Part shown: in pieces, positions 44,937 through 52,915 of the stretch
How positions within the stretch are numbered: the stretch's first letter is position 1
Layout: the number at the start of each line of letters is the position of its first letter
NCBI GenBank assembly: GCA_022826965.1
Contig: JAJDTU010000001.1
Span: forward strand, 372,001-436,000
DNA: 64,000 nt
Reading direction: 5' to 3'
Source: Dehalococcoidia bacterium
GTDB lineage: Bacteria > Chloroflexota > Dehalococcoidia > Bin125
The notes under the pieces: model-generated
The model's input: only the letters and a program-made list of their open reading frames with translations
The model's database searches: none
Told to the model about the DNA's origin: nothing
Program-made: the position numbers and the translations under genes

Positions 44937-46922
44937 GTGAGCGACCGAAACTATTGGCAACGGATGAAGCGTCGACAGCTGAGCCGGCGGTCGCTGCTGC
45001 GGGCTTCGGCCCGGGCTGGCGTGGGTGCGACCGGTCTGGCGCTGGTTGGCTGCGGCGATGACGATGACGACGGTCAGCAGTCCGTTGCTCAGGCGCAGCA
45101 GCAAGACCAGCAACAGCAGCAGGCGATGCAGCAACAGGCCGACCAGCAAGAGCAGCAGCAGGCGATGCAGCAGCAGGCTCAGCAGCAACAGCAGCAGCAG
45201 GCCATGCAGCAACAGCAGGCGGATCAACAGGCGCAGGCCGCCACCCAACAGGAGGAGGTCGCCGAAGAGATTGCCGAGGGGGTCGGCGAGGTCGAAGAAG
45301 AATGGTCGATGCCGCGTCCGCTCGACGAGGTCGATCTGGACGCCGAGATTGTGATCGCCGTGGGCTCCGACTCCGGCGGGCTGGACCATCACCGAACTGG
45401 CAGCGCGCAGAACTACATCAGCCACGGCGCCGTCTACAGCGGTCCGCTCGATCGCGATCCGCGCGACAACTCCATGTATGCCGGCCTGGCGACGCCGGAG
45501 TGGATCGATCCCGTCACCCTGCGACTCGACATCATCCCGGCCAAGTTCCATGACGGCTCTACCCTGGTCGCCGGGGACATGGTCTTCAGCTACGACCGGA
45601 TGGGCGGTCTGGCCGAGTATCACAACGGCGGCGAAACGTCGGATCATCCCGGCGGCTGGGTGCCGGCCTACCCGGCCCGAAGCGCGCTGAACTGGGTCCG
45701 CAATGAAGCGCCCGACGACCGCACCTGGTCGATCGAGCTGCCCGCGCCCGACGCCGGCTTCCTGACCGTCAACATGGACGGCGCCGGTGAGGTGACGATC
45801 CACTCGCAGGCGGACACGGAGGGTCGCGGCGATCTCGCCCTGGACCAAGAGCCAATGGGCACGGGTCCCTTCCGTTTCGTCGGCCACACGGACGACGAGA
45901 ACTTCATTTTCGAGCGCTTCGACGATCACTACAACCCAATCGATTACCCAGTGCGGGTCTCGCACGTACCCCACCACCGGAGGTTGACTGGCCTGGTGCG
46001 GCCTGAACTGCAGTCGCGCCTCGCCGGCCTCGAAGCGGGCGAGATTGACGTGATCCACGAGGGCGTCGGCGTCAACGCTGCCAAGCCCTACATCGACGAT
46101 CCGGACTACACGGTCCAGTTCCAGCCGGGCGCCGGCTGGTCGGTGCACAACATCTACCCCAACCTCTGGCAGGAGACCACGCCGGACGGATCACCGAATC
46201 CGTTCCTCGATATCCGCGTGCGCCAGGCCGCCAACCACGCGATCAACCGCCGCGCGATCATCGACAACCTGTTCCTCGGCGTGGGCGATATGTCGATGCT
46301 CGTCTACAGCGGCGTTCCCGGCTATCCCAGCCCGGAGCAAAAGGCGGAAGTGGTCTTCGACTACAACGTGGAGAAGGCGAAGCAACTCATGGCCGAGGCC
46401 GGCTATGAGGACGGCTTCGATGTCCCGCTGTACTACACGCCTGACTGGGGCGGCGATGTGGTCGCCGATCTGGTGCTGGTGGCGTCCCAGGACCTCGCTC
46501 AGATTGGCATTCGCATCACGCCAGTGCCGACGCTGGGCTCGGAGTACTTCACTCCGCAGTACTCCTCGGGCAGGGATGCGGCCCCCTGGGGCCTGTACTG
46601 GTTCTACGCCAATGCCGTTCCCGACATCGGCTCGATGTGGGAATGCTGCGGCAGCGCCGAAGGCTTCTTCACCATCTCCCCGCCTCAGGATCCGCGCCTG
46701 CAGGAGCTCTACCTCGCACAGCGGGTGGAGCAGGATCCCGACCGGCGACTCGAGATCATTTCAGAGTTGTTGCTCGAGCACACCCGTCAGGCGACGTTCA
46801 TCTTCATCGTCGAGCCGCCGGACACGGTGGTCACCCGAGCCGACGTCAACTATCCCAAGGGTGGCCGCGTCGGAAATCTGAACTTCCTGATGACCTTCGC
46901 GATCCAGCGGCTCAAGACCTGA
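44937..46922 (+). CDS. Peptide/nickel-type ABC substrate-binding lipoprotein with Tat-like signal and Gln-rich linker (cluster 2)
   Basis: About 661 residues. N-terminus with twin Arg (SRRSLLRA), hydrophobic stretch and lipobox ALVGC nearly identical to the cluster 1 protein, then an Asp run and Gln/Met/Ala repeats (~residues 45-110). The remaining sequence is SBP family 5 (LVAGDMVFSYDRM; PMGTGPFRFVG). GTG 44937 is chosen: GAAAGAAGG precedes it, and the product length matches the paralogue. The frame opens a little upstream (44874). Confidence 0.92.
   Translation: MSDRNYWQRMKRRQLSRRSLLRASARAGVGATGLALVGCGDDDDDGQQSVAQAQQQDQQQQQAMQQQADQQEQQQAMQQQAQQQQQQQAMQQQQADQQAQAATQQEEVAEEIAEGVGEVEEEWSMPRPLDEVDLDAEIVIAVGSDSGGLDHHRTGSAQNYISHGAVYSGPLDRDPRDNSMYAGLATPEWIDPVTLRLDIIPAKFHDGSTLVAGDMVFSYDRMGGLAEYHNGGETSDHPGGWVPAYPARSALNWVRNEAPDDRTWSIELPAPDAGFLTVNMDGAGEVTIHSQADTEGRGDLALDQEPMGTGPFRFVGHTDDENFIFERFDDHYNPIDYPVRVSHVPHHRRLTGLVRPELQSRLAGLEAGEIDVIHEGVGVNAAKPYIDDPDYTVQFQPGAGWSVHNIYPNLWQETTPDGSPNPFLDIRVRQAANHAINRRAIIDNLFLGVGDMSMLVYSGVPGYPSPEQKAEVVFDYNVEKAKQLMAEAGYEDGFDVPLYYTPDWGGDVVADLVLVASQDLAQIGIRITPVPTLGSEYFTPQYSSGRDAAPWGLYWFYANAVPDIGSMWECCGSAEGFFTISPPQDPRLQELYLAQRVEQDPDRRLEIISELLLEHTRQATFIFIVEPPDTVVTRADVNYPKGGRVGNLNFLMTFAIQRLKT
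45085..45250 (+). repeat. Gln-codon repeat tract in binding protein (cluster 2)
   Basis: CAG/CAA-rich tract with repeated 'cag cag gcg atg cag' and 'cag gcc atg cag' units, coding for the Gln-rich linker; the same type as at 33960-34170. The complementary strand shows a spurious Leu-rich frame. Confidence 0.8.
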
Positions 46923-46937
46923 GGCGAGTGATTCGAT

Positions 46938-47083
46938 TCGTCATACCCGCGCTTGCCCCGCATCAAGTGCGGGGCAGGCTGCGGTTATCTCGCCGAGTCG
47001 AGCACGGATGCCGGTTCAGCACACGGCGAGATTGCCCCCGCATCAGGTGCGGGGCAGGCTGCTGCGCAGCGCGGCAATGACGA
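46938..47083. repeat. 146-bp intergenic element with terminal inverted repeats and two copies of a hairpin repeat
   Basis: Ends TCGTCATACCCGCG (46938-46951) and CGCGGCAATGACGA (47070-47083) are inverted repeats (12 of 14 match). Inside, two near-copies of a hairpin unit of about 30 bases, one with stem GCCCCGCA/TGCGGGGC (46955-46975) and one with CCCCGCA/TGCGGGG (47036-47054), both followed by AGGCTGC. CTCGCCG (46989-46995) and CGGCGAG (47024-47030) form another stem. It looks like a REP- or MITE-like element inserted between the binding protein and permease genes. Confidence 0.6.
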
Positions 47084-47105
47084 GTTCTGGGGCGGCTGAC
47101 TGAGC

Positions 47106-48044
47106 ATGCAGTTCTGGAACTACCTCATCATCCGGCTGATTCAGGCGATCTTCGTCACGTTGTTGGTCGTCACCATCGTCTTCTTCGTCTCGCGCCTCGT
47201 CGGCAATCCCGAAGAGACCATGCTGCCGCCGCTGGTGACCAGCACCGAGGACAAGGAGCGTTTCCGCGAACTGCTCGGTCTGAACGACCCGCTCCACGTC
47301 CAATACGGCAACTTCCTGCTCGACCTCGGAAAGGGCGATTTTGGCACCTCCTGGCGCGGTGGCGGCACATCGACGCTGGACTCAATCGGTGATCGAGCGC
47401 TCAACACTGTCAAGCTGGGCGTGGCGGGCGTGGTCTTCGCGCTCGCACTGGCGGTGCCACTGGGCATCATCGCCGCGCTCAGACGGGGCACCACCGTCGA
47501 TTGGTTGGCGCGATTTGTCGCCGTGATCGGCCAGGCCACACCGAGCTTCTGGCTTGGGCTGATGATGATTTTCTTCTTCTCCGTGCAGCTCGGCTGGTTC
47601 CCGACCGGAGGTGCCGAGGAAGGCTTCCGTTCGCTGATCCTGCCTGCGATCGCGCTGGGGCTGTTCGAGTTGGTCGCGATCATGCGGTTGACCCGCTCCG
47701 GGATGATCGAAGTGATGGACACCGATTTCGTCCGCACGGCGAGGGCCAAGGGTCTCAGCGAACGCACCGTGATCTGGCGTCACGGTGTGCGTCACGCGTT
47801 GCTGCCAGTCGTGACGATGCTCGGTCTCTCGCTTGGCCGACTGATCGGCGGCACGGTGATCATCGAGATGGTTTTCGCCTGGCCAGGCGTCGGACGATTG
47901 ATCATTGACTCGATCCTCAAGAACGACTTCCCCATGGTGCAGGCCTCAATCATCGTGCTGGCCGCATCGATCGCGCTGGTCAATCTCTTCGTGGACGTCT
48001 CGTACCGCTTCATCGACCCGCGGATTCGGGCTGGGGCGGCCTGA
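47106..48044 (+). CDS. Peptide-type ABC permease DppB (cluster 2)
   Basis: 312 residues, six membrane segments, same layout as cluster 1 (RTARAKGLSERTVIWRHGVRHALL contact loop; VFAWPGVGRLI). It follows the binding protein after a 183-base gap that contains the 146-bp element. Overlaps DppC by the TGATG arrangement (stop 48042-48044, start 48044). Confidence 0.94.
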   Translation: MQFWNYLIIRLIQAIFVTLLVVTIVFFVSRLVGNPEETMLPPLVTSTEDKERFRELLGLNDPLHVQYGNFLLDLGKGDFGTSWRGGGTSTLDSIGDRALNTVKLGVAGVVFALALAVPLGIIAALRRGTTVDWLARFVAVIGQATPSFWLGLMMIFFFSVQLGWFPTGGAEEGFRSLILPAIALGLFELVAIMRLTRSGMIEVMDTDFVRTARAKGLSERTVIWRHGVRHALLPVVTMLGLSLGRLIGGTVIIEMVFAWPGVGRLIIDSILKNDFPMVQASIIVLAASIALVNLFVDVSYRFIDPRIRAGAA

Positions 48045-48937
48045 TGGCAGCCGGCACCGCGGACGCGGTCGAGTTCCAGCCGGGGATGCGGCGTCGACGG
48101 ATTCGCTGGCGGCGATACATCGGTCTGTCCGTTCCGGCCCTGATCGCACTGGTCGTCCTGATTGCGGGCGTGTTCGCAGAGTTGTTGCAGACGCACGATC
48201 CCGAGTTCATCGACCTGGCCGCGCGCCTGGCGCCGCCGGTCTTCGACGGCGGCACCTGGGCTCATCCGCTGGGCACGGACGAACTCGGACGGGATATCTA
48301 CAGTCGCTTGCTGCACGGAGCGCGAGTGTCCTTGATCGTCGTCGGGATCGTCGTGCCGGGCGCCGCCCTGTTTGGCACGCTGATTGGGTTGGTCTCGGGC
48401 TGGGTCGGGGGCATGACCGGACAGATCCTGATGCGCGTGGTCGACCTGCAGTTGGCCCTGCCGGCGATCCTGTTTGCCGTACTGATGGCTAGCCTGGTCG
48501 GTCCCAGCCTGACCAATGTGATCGTGATCCTGCTGTTCTGGACCTGGCCGTCGTATTCGCGTCTGGTTCGTGCCGATGTGCTCTCGTTGCGGGAGCGCGA
48601 CTTCGTCACGGCCTCGCGAGCGGTAGGGGCCGCCCCCACGTGGATCATGCGCAAGCACCTCTTGCCCAACGTGCTCAACACCATCGTGATTGTCATGACC
48701 CTGGAGGTCGCGTTGGTGGTCCTGGCCGAGGCTGCGCTGAGCTTCCTCAGCGTCGGTGTGCCGCCGGGAACGTCATCCTGGGGTCGGATGATCACCGAGG
48801 GCCGCGACACGATGAATGTCGCCTGGTGGCCGATCTGGCTGCCCGGGTTGACCTTGCTGATCATCTCGCTGACGGGCAACCTGATGGGGGACTGGCTGCG
48901 CGACGCGCTCGATCCGCGCCTGCGCAACCTCCGCTGA
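48044..48937 (+). CDS. Peptide-type ABC permease DppC (cluster 2)
   Basis: 297 residues, six membrane segments; HPLGTDELGRDIYSRLL motif and contact loop TASRAVGAAPTWIMRKHLLPN. No DppD/DppF ATPase follows; the nitrate module begins after 128 bases. Confidence 0.94.
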   Translation: MAAGTADAVEFQPGMRRRRIRWRRYIGLSVPALIALVVLIAGVFAELLQTHDPEFIDLAARLAPPVFDGGTWAHPLGTDELGRDIYSRLLHGARVSLIVVGIVVPGAALFGTLIGLVSGWVGGMTGQILMRVVDLQLALPAILFAVLMASLVGPSLTNVIVILLFWTWPSYSRLVRADVLSLRERDFVTASRAVGAAPTWIMRKHLLPNVLNTIVIVMTLEVALVVLAEAALSFLSVGVPPGTSSWGRMITEGRDTMNVAWWPIWLPGLTLLIISLTGNLMGDWLRDALDPRLRNLR

Positions 48938-49065
48938 GCTGGCGTGTCCGCCAGCAAAGCTTGCTACATCTTGCTACGGCACGTTGCAGCGTTCATATGC
49001 TGTTCATTGAAGGCAACCTGCCTGCAATCGGCCGATCATAGGTTGGCTGAGACAGGAGCAGGGCC

Positions 49066-50604
49066 ATGGTCGTCAACAAGATTGAGGTGCTCAAGTCCGC
49101 CAGGGACGGCCTTGACGTCCTGCCCGACCTGCATCGCTACGCGGCCCTGGAGGCGGCGGGCGAGGATCCGCAGATCCCGGCGGAGGACTTCGAACGGCTG
49201 AAGTGGTACGGCCTCTTCCATCGCAAGCAGACGCCGGGCTACTACATGCTGCGCATGCGCATCCCCGGCGGTGTGCTCAACTCAGAGCAGTTGACCGCAA
49301 TCGGCGAGATCGCCAACCGGGTCGGACGCGGCCAGGCCGACATCACCTCGCGGATGAACGTCCAGCTCCGCTGGATCACCATCGCCGATGCGCCTTGGGT
49401 TCTGCAGCGATTGTCGGCCGCCGGACTCACGACGCAGCAGTCGGGCATGGACAATGTGCGCAACGTGGTCAGCTGCCCGCTCTCGGGACTGACCGAGGAC
49501 GAAGTGATCGACACTCGCGTCCTGGCCGAGCGGATGCAGCAGGCGATCGTGGGCGGCAAGCGGTTCTCCAACCTGCCGCGCAAGTTCAATCTCTCCGTCA
49601 CCGGTTGTCGCGAGGATTGCAGCCACGCGCAGGCGCACGATCTGTCCTTCGTTCCGGCCCAGCGGGACGGCGAGATCGGCTTCAACGTGCTTGTCGGTGG
49701 CGCGCTGGGCGGCATGTCGCCGGAGTACGCGCAGCCGCTGGACGCTTTCGTCGGCGTTGACGACGCCGTCGACCTGACGCTCGCGATTCTTGACGTCTAC
49801 CGCGACCACGGTCTGCGGGAGAAGCGCAAGCAGTCGCGGCTCAAGTGGCTGCTCCGCGAATGGGGCATCGAGCGCTTCCGCGAAACGGTCGAGGCGCAGT
49901 ACGGTGAGCCGATCGCACGCGCCGGACGTTCGCTGACCACGCGCCACGGCGGCGACCATGTCGGCCTCACCCCTCAGCGCAATCCCTACCTCCGCACGGT
50001 TGGCTGCCTGGTTCCGGTGGGCAGAATCACCGGAGATGATTTGATCGAGTTCGCGCGGCTGGCCCGGCGCTACGGCAACTCAGAGCTGCGTCTGACCGTC
50101 CAGCAGAACGTCCTGATTCCGAATGTGCCGACTGGTGGACTCGACGCATTGCTGAACGAGCCGCTGCTTCAGAGGTACTCGCCGACACCGTCGGCGTTCA
50201 TCCGCGCGATGGTCAGCTGCACCGGCAACGACTTCTGTGCGTTCGCGCTGATCGACAGCAAGGGCGAGGCGCTCAAGCTGGCCGGCGCGCTGGAAGAGCG
50301 GTACGAAGTCGCGGCAGACGCGGCGCCGGTTCGCATCCAGATGTCGGCCTGTCCGCATGCCTGCGGCCAGCATCGGGCCGGTGAGATTGGGTTGTTGGGC
50401 GGACGCAAGCGGATCGATGGAGAGATCGTTGATGTCGCCGACGTGTTCAGTGGCGGCAAGCTGGGCGAGGAACCGCGATTTGGCGAGGTCACCGCGCCGG
50501 CCGTCCAAACCGAGCATCTGGCCGATGCGGTCGCCGAGCAGATTCGCGCCGTGCGAGGCGCCGATGCGCTGATCAGTCGGCCAACCGCTGCAACGACGGA
50601 TTGA
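49066..50604 (+). CDS. nirA: Ferredoxin-type assimilatory nitrite reductase (sirohaem, [4Fe-4S])
   Basis: 512 residues of nitrite/sulfite reductase family. Cluster/sirohaem cysteines are C385 and C391 (SCTGNDFC) and C429 and C433 (ACPHACG). Two ferredoxin-like repeats are visible (e.g. ADITSRMNVQLRWITI and SELRLTVQQNVLIPN). It reduces nitrite to ammonium with six electrons; sulfite reductase is the alternative, but the adjacent nitrate reductase and NarK-type transporter favour nitrite. First gene of the module; AGGAG before the ATG. Confidence 0.92.
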   Translation: MVVNKIEVLKSARDGLDVLPDLHRYAALEAAGEDPQIPAEDFERLKWYGLFHRKQTPGYYMLRMRIPGGVLNSEQLTAIGEIANRVGRGQADITSRMNVQLRWITIADAPWVLQRLSAAGLTTQQSGMDNVRNVVSCPLSGLTEDEVIDTRVLAERMQQAIVGGKRFSNLPRKFNLSVTGCREDCSHAQAHDLSFVPAQRDGEIGFNVLVGGALGGMSPEYAQPLDAFVGVDDAVDLTLAILDVYRDHGLREKRKQSRLKWLLREWGIERFRETVEAQYGEPIARAGRSLTTRHGGDHVGLTPQRNPYLRTVGCLVPVGRITGDDLIEFARLARRYGNSELRLTVQQNVLIPNVPTGGLDALLNEPLLQRYSPTPSAFIRAMVSCTGNDFCAFALIDSKGEALKLAGALEERYEVAADAAPVRIQMSACPHACGQHRAGEIGLLGGRKRIDGEIVDVADVFSGGKLGEEPRFGEVTAPAVQTEHLADAVAEQIRAVRGADALISRPTAATTD

Positions 50605-50611
50605 GCATCGC

Positions 50612-52762
50612 ATGGCCCGTCGTTCGCTGCTTCGCCGTGACGGATGGAAGCGCTCGATCTGCTGCTACTGCGGCGTCGGCTGCGGCGTGAAGGTTCAGAC
50701 CAAGAACGGCGTCGTCTCGGCTGTCCGGGGCGATGAAGATCATCCGGTCAATCGCGGCAAGCTCTGCGCCAAGGGCGCGCTGCTGCCGGACATCTTCGTT
50801 GAGGATGCCCGGCTGCTCTATCCCCATGTCCGGGATTCCAAGGAAGCTGAGGCGCGGCGGACGTCGTGGGACGAGGCGATCGAGCGGGCGGCCGGCGCGA
50901 TTCGACGTGCCGTCGATGAACACGGTCCGGACAGCGTCATGATGTACGGCTCGGGCCAACTAGTGACCGAGGACTATTACCTGTTCGGCAAGCTTGCGAA
51001 AGGCTACATCGGGACCAACAACCAGGACACCAACTCACGGCTCTGCATGGCTTCGGCCGTGACCGCGTACAACATGACGTTCGGCGCCGACGCGCCGCCG
51101 GCCGGCTACGCCGACATCGAACAGGCGAACACGTTTCTGATCGTGGGGGCCAACATGGAGGCCTGCCACCCGATCCTGTTCGAGCGCATCCGAGCGAGAA
51201 AGCGCTCGGCAAGGGACCGCGTCAAAGTGATCGTCGTTGACCCGAGGGCGACCAGGACCGCGGAGATCGCCGACCTCCATCTCGCGCTCAGGCCGGGCAC
51301 GGATGTCGCCCTGCTTCAGTCATTGCTGTTTGAGATTCGCCTGTCCGGCGGACTCGACGACGCGTATCTCCGCGAGCACACCACAGGCTGGGCGCAGGTC
51401 GAAGAGTCTCTGGAGGGCTGGTCGGCGGAGCGAGCGGTCGAGGTGACCGGACTGGACGCCCGCGACATTCTCGAAGCTGCGCGCATCATCGCCCACAACG
51501 GTCCGATGCTGACCTTCTGGACGATGGGTGCGAATCAGTCGACCTCGGGGGTCGACAAGAACCTCGCCCTGATCAATCTGTCCTTGGCGACCGGCAACAT
51601 TGGCAAGCCCGGCGCAGGCCCGATGTCGCTGACCGGCCAGCCCAACGCGATGGGCGGACGCGAACAGGGCGGCCTGGCGACAACGTTGCCGGGGCACCGG
51701 CTGGTCGCCAATCCGGATCATCGGGCCGAGATCGAGCAAGCGTGGGGTCTCCCGCCGGGATCGATCTCCGAGCGCCCCGGCGTCACCGCGATCGAAATGA
51801 TTGAGCGGCTCGAGCGCGGGGAGATCAAGGTGGTCTGGGTCGCGGCTACCAACCCGGTCGCCTCACTACCCAACCGCGACCGCGTCCGTGCCGCTTTCGA
51901 ACGAGCCGAGACCGTGATCGTGCAGGACGCTTACCACCCGACCGAAACGACGCAGATCGCCGATGTCCTGTTGCCGGCCGCGCAATGGTCGGAGCGGGCC
52001 GGGACGATGACCAACTCCGAGCGCCGCATCTGCCTGCTTGAGCAGGTTTCGCGGCCGCCGGGCGAGGCGCGGCCGGACTGGCAGATCATCTGTCGCATGG
52101 CGGAGGCGCTGGGTTACGGCGATGCCTTCAGTTACGACGGTCTCGAAGAGATCTTCTACGAGTACCGAGAGCTGTCCCGCGGCCGCGACATGGACATCAC
52201 GGGCATTTCCTATCCGTTGCTGGCCCAGCACCGAGCCGGAATCCAGTGGCCCTATCCCTCGACTGCTCGATCCGGCCCGCCTGAAGATGGCCGTCGATTG
52301 TTTGAAGACGGCCGATTCCACACCCCTGACGGACGAGCGCGGATGCACGTTCCGCGTTTGACGCCGCCGGCTGATTCGGTCGATGACGACTATCCCTTCT
52401 CTCTGATGACGGGTCGAGTCAAGGACCAATGGCACACCATGACCCGCACAGGCCGCTCCGCCAAACTGATGAAATCGGAACGCCAGCCGTTCCTTGAGCT
52501 CAATCCCTCGGACGCCGTCGGCCTGGGTATTCGCGACCGTGATCGTGTGCGCGTCAGCTCTCGCCGAGGCGAGTTCGAGGTGACGGCGCGAGTGAGCCAA
52601 GCGATCCGTCCCGGTTCCGTGTTCGCGCCGTTTCACTGGGGATCGCTGTGGGCCGACAACGGATCTGCCAATGCGTCGGCCAGCGAGGCCGTCGATGCCC
52701 GCTCGAAGCAGCCCGAGCTAAAGTTCGCCGCGGTCCGCGTCGAGCCGGTCACTGCTGACTGA
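50612..52762 (+). CDS. Assimilatory nitrate reductase catalytic subunit (molybdopterin)
   Basis: 716 residues, NarB/NasA size. [4Fe-4S] ligands C17, C20, C24 (ICCYCGVGC) and C52 (GKLCAKG); molybdopterin segments such as GANMEACHPILFERI, FWTMGANQSTSGVDKN and GNIGKPGAGPMSLTGQPNAMGGRE; C-terminal Molydop_binding region (FPFSLMTGR-type YPFSLMTGRVKDQWHTMTR). Reduces nitrate to nitrite in the cytoplasm. Starts 7 bases after nirA. No flavoprotein electron-transfer subunit is here, so ferredoxin is the likely donor. Confidence 0.93.
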   Translation: MARRSLLRRDGWKRSICCYCGVGCGVKVQTKNGVVSAVRGDEDHPVNRGKLCAKGALLPDIFVEDARLLYPHVRDSKEAEARRTSWDEAIERAAGAIRRAVDEHGPDSVMMYGSGQLVTEDYYLFGKLAKGYIGTNNQDTNSRLCMASAVTAYNMTFGADAPPAGYADIEQANTFLIVGANMEACHPILFERIRARKRSARDRVKVIVVDPRATRTAEIADLHLALRPGTDVALLQSLLFEIRLSGGLDDAYLREHTTGWAQVEESLEGWSAERAVEVTGLDARDILEAARIIAHNGPMLTFWTMGANQSTSGVDKNLALINLSLATGNIGKPGAGPMSLTGQPNAMGGREQGGLATTLPGHRLVANPDHRAEIEQAWGLPPGSISERPGVTAIEMIERLERGEIKVVWVAATNPVASLPNRDRVRAAFERAETVIVQDAYHPTETTQIADVLLPAAQWSERAGTMTNSERRICLLEQVSRPPGEARPDWQIICRMAEALGYGDAFSYDGLEEIFYEYRELSRGRDMDITGISYPLLAQHRAGIQWPYPSTARSGPPEDGRRLFEDGRFHTPDGRARMHVPRLTPPADSVDDDYPFSLMTGRVKDQWHTMTRTGRSAKLMKSERQPFLELNPSDAVGLGIRDRDRVRVSSRRGEFEVTARVSQAIRPGSVFAPFHWGSLWADNGSANASASEAVDARSKQPELKFAAVRVEPVTAD

Positions 52763-52797
52763 GCTCCTGTACGTTCTGCGCTCGTCACCCGGATGAC

Positions 52798-52826
52798 ATG
52801 ACACCCAACCGCAACGTCCGTGTCAT
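52798..52826. promoter_or_regulatory. Inverted repeat upstream of the nitrate transporter
   Basis: ATGACAC (52798-52804) and GTGTCAT (52820-52826), 15 bases apart, in the 153-base gap between the nitrate reductase and narK-like genes. Could be an operator or a weak stem in the mRNA. Not matched to a known regulator. Confidence 0.3.
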
Positions 52827-52915
52827 TCAGACGAAACATGGTGCAATCAGCGCGTAACTGCGTCTCCATAGCGTCGGTGTTGTTGGACCGGAGCTATCGG
52901 TGATGGAGGTGCGCG

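Noticed and set aside
44829-46148. A 439-codon minus-strand frame with Leu-rich runs
   Set aside because: It is the mirror of the Gln-codon repeat in the binding protein; the Leu runs come from reversed CAG codons.
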